Shown: positions 1 through 6,738 of the stretch, piece by piece
How the letters are laid out: every line of letters starts with the position of its first letter
How positions within the stretch are numbered: the stretch's first letter is position 1
NCBI GenBank assembly: GCA_049696015.1
Contig: JBAVTG010000228.1
Coordinates: forward strand, 1-11,785
Origin: JANMEX01 sp049696015
GTDB taxonomy: Bacteria > Pseudomonadota > Alphaproteobacteria > Rhizobiales > Rhizobiaceae
DNA length: 11,785 nucleotides
Direction: 5' to 3'
Notes under the pieces: generated by a model
What the model was told of the DNA's origin: nothing
What the model saw: the letters and a program-made list of their open reading frames with translations, nothing else
The model's database searches: none
Translations under genes and position numbers: made by a program

Positions 1-1165
1 AACCTGCAACCTGCTTCATCGCCTTGATCTGCGCGGACGAACCGACGCGGGACACGGACAGGCCGACGTTCACGGCAGGACGGATGCCCTGATAGAACAG
101 GTTGGTTTCTAGGAAAATCTGACCATCGGTGATCGAGATCACGTTGGTCGGGATGTAGGCGGACACGTCGTTCGCCTGCGTTTCAATGATCGGCAGCGCA
201 GTCAGCGAACCGGCGCCATTGTCGTCATTGAGCTTGGCAGCGCGCTCGAGAAGGCGGGAATGCAGATAGAATACGTCGCCGGGGTAGGCTTCACGGCCGG
301 GCGGGCGGCGCAGCAACAGCGACATCTGGCGATAAGCCACTGCCTGTTTGGACAGATCGTCATAGGCGATCAGCGCATGCATGCCGTTATCGCGGAAATA
401 TTCGCCCATCGCGCAGCCGGAGAACGGCGCGAGGAACTGCATCGGCGCAGCATCGGACGCGGTAGCGGCGATGATGATCGAATAAGGCAGCGCGCCGCGC
501 TCTTCGAGCACCTTGACGAACTGAGCCACGGTCGAACGCTTCTGGCCGATGGCAACATAGACGCAGTAGAGCTTTTCCTTTTCCGGGCCATTGTCGTGAA
601 TGGCTTTCTGGTTGAGGAACGCATCGAGGATGACGGCGGTCTTGCCGGTCTGGCGGTCGCCGATGACCAGTTCGCGCTGGCCGCGGCCAACCGGGATGAG
701 CGCATCAATAGCCTTGAGGCCGGTTGACATCGGCTCATGCACAGACTTGCGCGGGATGATGCCGGGAGCCTTGACGTCAACGCGTGAGCGAAGCTTGGCC
801 TTGATCGGACCCTTGCCGTCAATCGGATTGCCGAGCGCGTCAACGACGCGGCCGAGAAGTTCGGGACCAACAGGAACGTCCACAATCGCGCCGGTGCGCT
901 TGACGGTGTCGCCTTCCTTGATGTCGCGGTCGGAACCGAAAATAACGACGCCGACATTGTCAGCTTCAAGGTTGAGGGCCATGCCGCGGATGCCGCCGGG
1001 GAACTCGACCATTTCGCCCGCCTGGACGTTGTCGAGACCGTAGACACGGGCAATGCCGTCACCGACGGACAGAACCTGACCGACTTCGGAAACTTCAGCT
1101 TCCTTGCCGAAGTTCTTGATCTGATTCTTGAGAATGGAAGTAATTTCAGCGGCGCGAATATCCAT
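1..1165 (-). CDS. atpA: ATP synthase F1 subunit alpha, N-terminal 388 residues (3' end outside window)
   Basis: Non-catalytic nucleotide-binding alpha subunit of the F1 head of the H+-translocating ATP synthase, on the cytoplasmic face of the inner membrane. Read on the minus strand from ATG at 1165, the frame is open to the window edge and gives 388 of the usual ~510 residues. Visible landmarks are the beta-barrel domain (about 25-95), the Walker A loop GDRQTGKT (169-176), a Walker B region ALIAYDD (264-270), and SVSRVGSS with the conserved Arg at 373, the same number as the arginine finger of E. coli AtpA. The start codon overlaps the atpH stop by one base (TGATG), so the two are translationally coupled. 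Identification is secure; only the C-terminal helical domain is missing because of the window edge. Confidence 0.98.
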   Translation of the reverse strand, partial: MDIRAAEITSILKNQIKNFGKEAEVSEVGQVLSVGDGIARVYGLDNVQAGEMVEFPGGIRGMALNLEADNVGVVIFGSDRDIKEGDTVKRTGAIVDVPVGPELLGRVVDALGNPIDGKGPIKAKLRSRVDVKAPGIIPRKSVHEPMSTGLKAIDALIPVGRGQRELVIGDRQTGKTAVILDAFLNQKAIHDNGPEKEKLYCVYVAIGQKRSTVAQFVKVLEERGALPYSIIIAATASDAAPMQFLAPFSGCAMGEYFRDNGMHALIAYDDLSKQAVAYRQMSLLLRRPPGREAYPGDVFYLHSRLLERAAKLNDDNGAGSLTALPIIETQANDVSAYIPTNVISITDGQIFLETNLFYQGIRPAVNVGLSVSRVGSSAQIKAMKQVAG

Positions 1166-1725
1166 CAGCCGACCTCTTTCAACGAGAGCTTGAGCGAAGA
1201 CAATTTGGTGCGAAGCGAGGTGTCGATCTGCTTGGAGCCCACCTTGACGATGAGGCCGCCGAGCAATGACGGATCAACCGTCACCGAAAATGCGACATCC
1301 TTGCCGGCCACGCCTTTCAGCGTGTCCTTCAGTTCTTTTTCCTGCGCTGGCGTCAGCGCATGCGCGCTTGTGACTTCAGCGGAGGTTTCACCGCGATGTT
1401 CGGCGGCGATCTTGCGGAACGCCGCGATCATGCCGGGAACCGCAAACAGCCGGCGGTTGCCCGCGGCGACGCGGAGAAAATTGGAAACGAGCGCGCCGAG
1501 CTTGGCCTTGGCGGCAATGGCGCCGATCGCCTTGACCTGATCACCGGTGGAAAACACCGGGCTGGCCACAAGGCGCTTCAAATCAGCCGAACCATTGATC
1601 AGCGCATCAACCGAGCCCAGGTCTTTTTCGACGGCGGCAACCGACTTGGCTTCCAACGCCAGCGCGAACAGCGACCCGGCATAGCGCTCGGCAACAGCAG
1701 AAACGGGAGAAGCAGATTGTGCCAC
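1165..1725 (-). CDS. atpH: ATP synthase F1 subunit delta (OSCP)
   Basis: Peripheral-stalk subunit that ties the top of F1 to the b subunits of FO. It is 186 residues, normal for the family. The N-terminal helical domain contains the typical AVAERYAGSLFALALE stretch (10-25), and the C-terminal part holds the conserved GGLIVKVGSKQIDTSL pattern (156-171). The start is GTG at 1725; no in-frame ATG was found just upstream and the protein begins at the usual distance before the AERYA motif. It is the first gene of the minus-strand atp operon, followed directly by atpA with a one-base overlap. The 222 bases upstream, up to the DUF4345-like gene, are the likely place for the atp promoter, though no convincing -35/-10 pair could be picked out. 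Confidence 0.96.
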   Translation of the reverse strand: MAQSASPVSAVAERYAGSLFALALEAKSVAAVEKDLGSVDALINGSADLKRLVASPVFSTGDQVKAIGAIAAKAKLGALVSNFLRVAAGNRRLFAVPGMIAAFRKIAAEHRGETSAEVTSAHALTPAQEKELKDTLKGVAGKDVAFSVTVDPSLLGGLIVKVGSKQIDTSLRTKLSSLKLSLKEVG

Positions 1726-1947
1726 GGCGTGCCGGTTCTCGCAATTTGAACCCGAGGATTCGCCGTCCGGAAGGCCAGGACATGCTAACCCATTGGGTTG
1801 ATTGAGTTTAATTCGACAGGCAAAGCCAGATTTGAAGTCTGCCGGTCAAAATGTGCCTGCCGTCTAGCATAGGCTTTCAACTGCCGCAACATGCCCGGCA
1901 CTGCTCTTTTGCGCGACTTTTGCCGCATGCGCGGACAAACTGTCGAG
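1726..1947 (-). other. Non-coding leader region of the atp operon, with inverted repeats
   Basis: No gene is visible in these 222 bases between atpH and the DUF4345-like gene. Two structured elements can be seen. An 8-bp inverted repeat (1815-1822 with 1854-1861, one G-U pair on the transcribed strand) encloses a smaller hairpin with a 7-base loop. A short perfect palindrome, AACCCATTGGGTT, lies at 1787-1799. On the minus strand both would fall in the atp leader or promoter. Neither is followed by a T-run, so they do not look like intrinsic terminators. Any regulatory role is inference. Confidence 0.4.
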
Positions 1948-2337
1948 TTAGAGGATGAATCCGAATGCAAAGAGCAGCGGCAGAGCCGCAAGGGCGATTT
2001 CTATCGCGATCGAAATCCAATTGTACAAAGTGTTGCCGCCATCAGACATGATTGAGATCAGCCGTCCGAAAGCGGTAAACGCCCACGAAACGCCGAGCGC
2101 GACCCAAAGCATGGGCTGGGCAAACAAAATGCAGCAAAGGCCAAGCCCGAGATAAAACCCGGCCATCGTGCCGCGCCCTTCAGCCAGTGCTTCCGGATGA
2201 TTAGGGTGAGTCGTGATCCGGATGATGCGAAAGGCGGTTCTCGGCGCAAACAGAAAGATGAGCCCGAACGCAATGGTGGTCAGCGCTGTCGCCCACGCTG
2301 CCCACTCGCCCTGACTTGCCGGCCAGTAAAGTTCCAT
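1948..2337 (-). CDS. Small four-helix membrane protein, DUF4345-like
   Basis: 129-residue integral membrane protein of unknown function. Four hydrophobic segments are visible at about 12-31, 57-73, 76-95 and 107-127. The central pattern, a glycine-rich helix (TMAGFYLGLGL) followed by FGRLISIMSDG, matches the DUF4345 family as I remember it: small proteins with conserved Gly and Arg residues in the middle helices. The start is ATG at 2337 with a purine-rich GGGGGA about five bases upstream. The gene lies between the atp operon (same strand, 222 bases downstream) and the glycan operon (divergent, about 170 bases away). Membership of DUF4345 is a recognition call; there is no evidence for a biochemical role. 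Confidence 0.75.
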   Translation of the reverse strand: MELYWPASQGEWAAWATALTTIAFGLIFLFAPRTAFRIIRITTHPNHPEALAEGRGTMAGFYLGLGLCCILFAQPMLWVALGVSWAFTAFGRLISIMSDGGNTLYNWISIAIEIALAALPLLFAFGFIL

Positions 2338-2511
2338 GTCGTCCCCCGTTCGAACATCTGCCGACAGAAATAACCATGTCCGAAGCGATTTATCAAATCA
2401 CCGCAAAACGCTGAATTGCTTGGCGGCGCTCTCGGCCGGCCGACATTGGCTGACTAGCAACCACATGAGATTCCGGCTATCACTGAAAGAAAACAAGAAC
2501 GCGCGGTGACG
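2338..2511. promoter_or_regulatory. Divergent intergenic region between the DUF4345-like gene and the glycan operon
   Basis: These 174 bases separate two divergently transcribed genes and must hold the promoter of the three-gene operon, and probably that of the DUF4345-like gene. No -35/-10 pair close to consensus was found. No strong Shine-Dalgarno is visible ahead of the first operon gene; the nearest purine-rich tract is GAAAGAAAACAAGAA around 2486-2500. The region is only moderately GC-rich, like the operon that follows. Confidence 0.4.
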
Positions 2512-3312
2512 ATGCCTGCCCCAAATCCGGATTTGCAACCGATGCTGGCCCTATTCGGCCATCCGGGACACGAGCTGCTGGTCGGGCAATTGCTGGCCGA
2601 TACAAACGCAACAGTCTGCTGGCTGTCAGATGGCTCCGGCGGCGCCCAAACGGACCGCAGCGGTTACACCAGATCCCTGCTGGCTGATTGCGCCTGCGCA
2701 GTCGGGTCAGTTCACGGGTTTGCTTCTGACAAGGCATTCTATGCCGCCATCATGGACGGCAATGCAGGTTTCTTCGACTCTGCCATCGAGGCTCTGGAAG
2801 CAACCATTCACGCGCTGCGGCCGTCAGTTATCCTCACGGACCCTATGGAGTATTTCAATCCGCTGCACGATCTGGCCAACACCGTAACCGACATCCTGAT
2901 CGCAAAATCTGCAAGAAAACCGGGACTGACAATCGGCAAACTCGTCTATGCCAATGAATATCCGGAACATTTCGCAACAGAAAAACCAGCGGCATTGCGG
3001 ACACTGACAGCCGCAGAGCAAGAAGAACAGATGCGACGGCTGGCAGCATATGTGCCGCTCCATGCGGAATGGAGACGCATGGAGCAAAGCGGGAAACTGC
3101 TTTCGATGGATGTCGAACGGCTCTATCCAGATCCGCTGCGCTTCGAGGATATTCCGCCGGCGTCGCAAACAAGATTCAAATCCGCCTATTATGAAGACTA
3201 TGGAAGAGCCGCGGTGGCAAAGGGGATTTACCAATCCAGTTTGACATTTGCAGACCATGCGCTGCCTTTTGCCAGGCAATTGGTTCAACGCCATTTGGGA
3301 ACGGCGCAGTGA
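2512..3312 (+). CDS. PIG-L/LmbE-like hydrolase, divergent active site
   Basis: Protein of about 266 residues resembling PIG-L/LmbE zinc-dependent N-deacetylases, which remove acetyl from GlcNAc-type sugars. Numbering here is from the GTG at 2506. The N-terminus has GHPGHE (18-23) where the family has (A)HPDDE, then SDGSGG (41-46) and an Arg (R56) at the place of the T/D-G and RxxE motifs, and later NPLHDLAN (118-125) in place of HPDH. Compared with MshB, zinc ligands H13 and H147 would be H19 and H121, D16 would be His22, and the general base D15 is Gly21. The start is uncertain: GTG at 2506 or ATG at 2512; ATG is chosen, but neither has a clear ribosome-binding site. The stop overlaps the start of the next gene by four bases (GTGA). 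It may be a sugar deacylase with altered chemistry or an inactive relative; the fold call is moderate. Confidence 0.6.
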   Translation: MPAPNPDLQPMLALFGHPGHELLVGQLLADTNATVCWLSDGSGGAQTDRSGYTRSLLADCACAVGSVHGFASDKAFYAAIMDGNAGFFDSAIEALEATIHALRPSVILTDPMEYFNPLHDLANTVTDILIAKSARKPGLTIGKLVYANEYPEHFATEKPAALRTLTAAEQEEQMRRLAAYVPLHAEWRRMEQSGKLLSMDVERLYPDPLRFEDIPPASQTRFKSAYYEDYGRAAVAKGIYQSSLTFADHALPFARQLVQRHLGTAQ

Positions 3313-4235
3313 ACATCGTCATCTGCAATATCCAGATGTCCGGACGCACTGGCACAGAGATCGTCACACGCGATCTTGCGCTTGGGTTAAAGAGCCGCGG
3401 ACACCAGGTCTCGGTTTTGACACAACAGGAAAACGGCCCTGTCGCTGACGAATTGCGGGCCAAAGGCGTGCCGGTTGTTGCAAATCCTTCGGAAGCTGGC
3501 GAAGCAGACATCATCCACATCAACCACATGGAAAGCGCAACCGCTCTTCTTGCGTTGACCCCTGATGTCCCGGCAATCTTTGTTTGCCACGATGCCACAA
3601 CCGGCCACAGCTATGCAAAGACGCAACCATCCATCAAGTCCTTTTTCGGGGTTTCCGAGGCTTGCCGGCAGCGCATCGCTGCCGACACCGGTTTGGCGTT
3701 GGACAAGATCGGCGTGATGCCCAATTACCTGAACCTGGGGCTGATCCCCTTGCGCGAGGCACGGCTGCCGCTGTTTCCACGCAAATGGTTGTTTGTCGCC
3801 GAAAAATGGCAAAGCGAAATCCTGTTGGCAAAACTGGAAACGGTTGCACAACAGTTCAAGGCAAATCTTGAAGTGATCGGCCCATGGGCGGGCAAGACTG
3901 TTGATGATCTGCCGGCCGCGTGCCTTGGGCAGCACCTGGTATTTGCCTCGGCGCGCTGCGCGATGGAGGCCTCGGCCACGGGTGCGGGCGTGATCGTCTG
4001 CGACCCGCGCGGCCTTGCTGGATTTCTGACACCGGAACTTTGGCGCAAGGCAGGACTGCACAATCTGGGCTACGGCTGTCTTGCCGAACCATGTGAAATC
4101 GATACGCTGGCCGGCGCTCTACGGAGGTGGAACCCGTGGAAAGCCTCAAAAGCCGGCAAAATCATCCGGGCGGAACGCGACCTGTCAGTCGGGCTGGACC
4201 GGATTGAGTCAATCTATCGCAGCGTGATTGCGTGA
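3309..4235 (+). CDS. GT-B fold glycosyltransferase (GT4-like)
   Basis: 308-residue cytoplasmic glycosyltransferase. The N-terminal Rossmann half opens with MNIVICNIQMSGRTGTE (1-17) and SRGHQVSVLT (29-38), the pattern of GT4 enzymes: a beta-strand, a Gly-rich loop, then a 'GH-V-V-T' strand. The C-terminal half has GVMPNYLNL (135-143), the linker seen after the acceptor domain, and CAMEASATGAGVIVCDPRG (217-235), equivalent to the E-x7-E/EAxAxGxPVI donor-binding region of family GT4. It is shorter than the usual ~370 residues. Start is GTG at 3309, overlapping the stop of the PIG-L-like gene by four bases, which indicates translational coupling. The sulfotransferase follows after nine bases. Donor and acceptor sugars cannot be read from the sequence; the neighbours suggest a cell-surface or secreted glycan. 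Confidence 0.8.
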   Translation: MNIVICNIQMSGRTGTEIVTRDLALGLKSRGHQVSVLTQQENGPVADELRAKGVPVVANPSEAGEADIIHINHMESATALLALTPDVPAIFVCHDATTGHSYAKTQPSIKSFFGVSEACRQRIAADTGLALDKIGVMPNYLNLGLIPLREARLPLFPRKWLFVAEKWQSEILLAKLETVAQQFKANLEVIGPWAGKTVDDLPAACLGQHLVFASARCAMEASATGAGVIVCDPRGLAGFLTPELWRKAGLHNLGYGCLAEPCEIDTLAGALRRWNPWKASKAGKIIRAERDLSVGLDRIESIYRSVIA

Positions 4236-4244
4236 GGGGTTCCT

Positions 4245-4982
4245 TTGCCAATACCATCGTCATTGAGAAAACTGTTCGCCAGCTTACGCGCTGAGCCCAA
4301 GCGCGGATATGCAATCTGCACGGCGCCGCGCAGCGGCAGCAACTATCTGTGCCAACTGTTGACGAGCACTGGAAAACTCGGCGCGCCACTCGAATATTTC
4401 AACGGACAGAGCCGCAGGATTTTCGAGGATCCGGATTATCCGGACCAACCCAAAGCACAGATCGCGAAAATCCTGACCGCCGGTTCAACGCCAAATCGGG
4501 TTTACGGACTTAAAGTGTTCAATTACCAGCATCGTGCCGTCGCAGCCCAAATGGATTGGCCAGCTAAACTGCCAGAGCTCAAGTATGTTTATCTCAAGCG
4601 TAACGACATAATCAGTCAGGCAATTTCATGGGCGCGGGCCAAACAAACGGGTCAATACCGGGCCTCACAGCCTGCGTTGGGCAATCCGCGGTATGACCCG
4701 GCGCAAATTCTGGAATGCCTTGTGCACATCCAGCAGGAATATGCCGGGTGGGATGCCTACTTTGATGCCAGCAGCATCAAGCCGCTCAAATTGACATATG
4801 AGGATGTCGTCAAAAATCCTCAGGGGGCGGTTGATGCTATCGCGGGCATGCTGGGCGCAAATCCAGGTTGCGCCGTCGAAATGGCGCACGTTACTGTCAA
4901 TGTGCAGTCCGATGAAACATCAAGGCAATGGCGGCAGCGTTTCTTGCAAGACACGCCAGATGTCGGCCATCGAACCAGATGA
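4245..4982 (+). CDS. Stf0-type sulfotransferase
   Basis: 245-residue enzyme of the Stf0 family, which transfers sulfate from PAPS to carbohydrate hydroxyls; the type member is mycobacterial trehalose 2-sulfotransferase. The 5'-phosphosulfate loop TAPRSGSNYLCQLL (26-39) is followed by TGKLGAPLEYF (42-52), whose Glu50 matches the catalytic Glu of Stf0. The 3'-phosphate region KRNDIISQAISWARAKQTGQ (118-137) carries the family's QAxSxxxAxQTG signature, and the C-terminal NVQSDETSRQW (219-229) is also typical. No ATG is available before the PAPS loop, so translation must start at TTG 4245, which has a GAGGGG Shine-Dalgarno five bases upstream. It is the last gene of the operon, nine bases after the glycosyltransferase stop. 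The substrate is unknown and no PAPS-making genes lie in the window. Confidence 0.9.
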   Translation: MPIPSSLRKLFASLRAEPKRGYAICTAPRSGSNYLCQLLTSTGKLGAPLEYFNGQSRRIFEDPDYPDQPKAQIAKILTAGSTPNRVYGLKVFNYQHRAVAAQMDWPAKLPELKYVYLKRNDIISQAISWARAKQTGQYRASQPALGNPRYDPAQILECLVHIQQEYAGWDAYFDASSIKPLKLTYEDVVKNPQGAVDAIAGMLGANPGCAVEMAHVTVNVQSDETSRQWRQRFLQDTPDVGHRTR

Positions 4983-5020
4983 TCTGCGCGTCCCTTTGGC
5001 ATTGACCAGTCAAGGCATCT

Positions 5021-5476
5021 TCAATGATAAATCGGGCGTGCGGCATCCTGATCTGAAACCACAGGCCGCACAATATCCCAGGCCATGTGAAACAGGTAGG
5101 CATAGGCGGTGTAGGCTACCGACAGCGCCAGATCGAGTGCCAATGCGTCCATCATGCCCAAATCGCCGATGAACATGATCACCGGTGTTGTGGACAGGAC
5201 CGAGGTCAGTTCATGCGAGGCGGCATGCACAATGCGCAGCGACTGCGGCCGGTCGCTGGCGACGCGATGGGAAGCCGTCCAGTCGATCATGTCAAAAACC
5301 GTGTTATGCACCGGCGACCAGACCATGCAGGCGATCGAGACGAAAAACAGCAGCACAAGCGAGTCGTGTCCGGAAAATCCGCCGATGACAGCAACAATCG
5401 GCGCAATGATCGCAAGTCCGATCACTTCATAGGCCAGTGTTTGATAAATCCGTTCACGCATCGACCGCAAAGCCAT
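5021..5476 (-). CDS. PACE-family small efflux transporter (two BTP domains)
   Basis: Small inner-membrane protein of the proteobacterial antimicrobial compound efflux (PACE) family, related to AceI, a chlorhexidine/diamine exporter in Acinetobacter. It consists of two tandem bacterial-transmembrane-pair repeats. In the first, RERIYQTLAYEVIGL precedes a helix ending VWSPVHNTVFD. In the second, SLRIVHAASHEL precedes a helix ending YLFHMAWDIV. The Glu in LAYE aligns with the functionally essential Glu15 of AceI, and the repeat-ending N/H..FD and H..WD match the family. The start is uncertain: ATG at 5476 gives 151 residues, close to AceI size; GTG 5563 or ATG 5560 would add a 29-residue basic extension, and ATG 5461 would shorten it. 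No start has a clear ribosome-binding site. It is transcribed towards the sulfotransferase with 38 bases between the stops. Confidence 0.85.
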   Translation of the reverse strand: MALRSMRERIYQTLAYEVIGLAIIAPIVAVIGGFSGHDSLVLLFFVSIACMVWSPVHNTVFDMIDWTASHRVASDRPQSLRIVHAASHELTSVLSTTPVIMFIGDLGMMDALALDLALSVAYTAYAYLFHMAWDIVRPVVSDQDAARPIYH

Positions 5477-5563
5477 AATTGCACCATTGGTTCTGTCCGG
5501 CCTGACCGGCTCCAACAAGCGCCCCGCAGCTTTCCTCCCATGCTGCGCCTTATGCTGCATCAC

Positions 5564-5764
5564 CCGATTGGATGATGACCGCTTATTTTATCGTCGAACT
5601 CAAGATTGCGGGGTTCCGGACCGAACGTGATTAAGCCAGAGCGTGAATGCCGGGATCCAATTGTCATAAATATGCCTGTTTACTTCCGGAACTGGTTGAT
5701 AGCAGCCCATTGGATCGACTAGGTTGATTGCATCAGATCGGGCGCTTCTCCATTTCAGGCAGCA
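5564..5764. promoter_or_regulatory. Divergent intergenic region upstream of the FkbM-type gene
   Basis: About 200 bases without a gene (290 if the efflux gene starts at 5476). They separate the efflux gene and the methyltransferase, which point away from each other, so both promoters should lie here. The best match to a sigma-70 promoter for the plus strand is TTGATA near 5696-5701, 17 bases from CTAGGT; this is weak. The stretch is less GC-rich than priA. No repeat or operator-like palindrome stands out. Confidence 0.35.
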
Positions 5765-6718
5765 ATGAAAAACGATTATTCTTCACTTACCGAACCGGTC
5801 ATGCGCGATGCCTATTTCAGGGCGGACATGACAACCGGCTGCCGCGACAGCGACTACATTCCCAAAGTCGCCAATGCCGGGGACATCATCGTCAAGAATG
5901 GCCAGCGCCTGCAGATCATGCACAATGGCGTGAAGGTCGTCGCTGGCGGCTATGGCGGCGAATGGATGGCAGGCATCATCGCCAAGCTCGGCGGCCACCA
6001 TGAACCCCAGGAAGAGGCGGTGTTTCATGAGGTGATGAAACTCCTGCCAGCCAAAGCGACAATGATCGAACTGGGCGGCTTCTGGTCCTATTACTCGCTG
6101 TGGTTTTTGAAACAATCACCGGCCAAGCGCAAATCCGTCGTCGTTGAGCCTGATGCACGAAATCTGGCCATTGGCCAGGCGAATGCGGCGGCCAACAAGC
6201 GGACCATCGAATTTGTCAATGCAAGCGTTGGCGCCAAATCACTTAAGCCGAGAAAGTTCACCTGTGACGACGGCGAAATTGTCAAAGTGCCGCAAGTCAG
6301 CGTTCCCGATATCATGCGCCAGTTTGACATGCCGGTTTTGGACGTGCTGCACTGCGATATTCAGGGGTTTGAAACCGTGGTGTTGCAGTCATGCCAAAGC
6401 CTGCTTGCCGCGGGCAAAATCCGCTTTTGCGTGGTCTCAACCCACACACATTATATTTCCGGCGACCCGTTGACGCACCAGCGCTGCCTGAAAATCGTAA
6501 AGGACGCCGGCGGTCAGATCCTGGCCGAACATGATGTGCATGAGAGCTTCAGCGGCGACGGTTTGATCGTTGCCTATTTCGGCAAAGAGCCAATCAAATG
6601 GACACCGCCGCACCTGAGCTACAACCGCTATGCCACAAGCCTCTTCCGCAATCCGCTGTTTGATCTGGATGACATCAATCAGGGTAAAATCGAACGGGCC
6701 GAGAAGACCAAGCTGTAG
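5765..6718 (+). CDS. FkbM family SAM-dependent methyltransferase
   Basis: 317-residue putative O-methyltransferase. The SAM-binding core shows motif I MIELGGFWSYYSLWFLK (100-116), the acidic strand VVVEPDARNLAIGQAN (125-140) that would bind the SAM ribose, and VLHCDIQGFETVVLQ (194-208), the D-x-Q-G-x-E element characteristic of FkbM proteins. A 95-residue N-terminal extension precedes the core, and about 50 residues follow after the last core strand near 270 (LIVAYFG). FkbM enzymes methylate hydroxyls on polyketides and surface sugars, and many sit in polysaccharide clusters. The start is ATG at 5765 with AGGCAGC just upstream as a weak ribosome-binding site. The gene stands alone on the plus strand, separated from the sulfotransferase operon by the convergent efflux gene. 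A role in decorating the same glycan is inference from proximity. Confidence 0.85.
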   Translation: MKNDYSSLTEPVMRDAYFRADMTTGCRDSDYIPKVANAGDIIVKNGQRLQIMHNGVKVVAGGYGGEWMAGIIAKLGGHHEPQEEAVFHEVMKLLPAKATMIELGGFWSYYSLWFLKQSPAKRKSVVVEPDARNLAIGQANAAANKRTIEFVNASVGAKSLKPRKFTCDDGEIVKVPQVSVPDIMRQFDMPVLDVLHCDIQGFETVVLQSCQSLLAAGKIRFCVVSTHTHYISGDPLTHQRCLKIVKDAGGQILAEHDVHESFSGDGLIVAYFGKEPIKWTPPHLSYNRYATSLFRNPLFDLDDINQGKIERAEKTKL

Positions 6719-6738
6719 GGCAACGAAGCCGGTTTCAT

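Noticed and set aside
260..1062. Several open frames on both strands inside the first kilobase
   Set aside because: They lie in other frames of, or antisense to, atpA, whose full motif set is unmistakable; their translations are low-complexity Arg/Ser/Ala-rich.
1815..1861. Possible selenocysteine tRNA suggested by the CTTCAAA loop
   Set aside because: There is no acceptor stem, D arm, long variable arm or T arm around it; only the anticodon-like hairpin matches, with a G-G mismatch.
5002..5013. Palindrome TTGACCAGTCAA between the convergent sulfotransferase and efflux genes
   Set aside because: The loop is only two bases and there is no T-run, so it is not a terminator; it is too short to claim as an operator.
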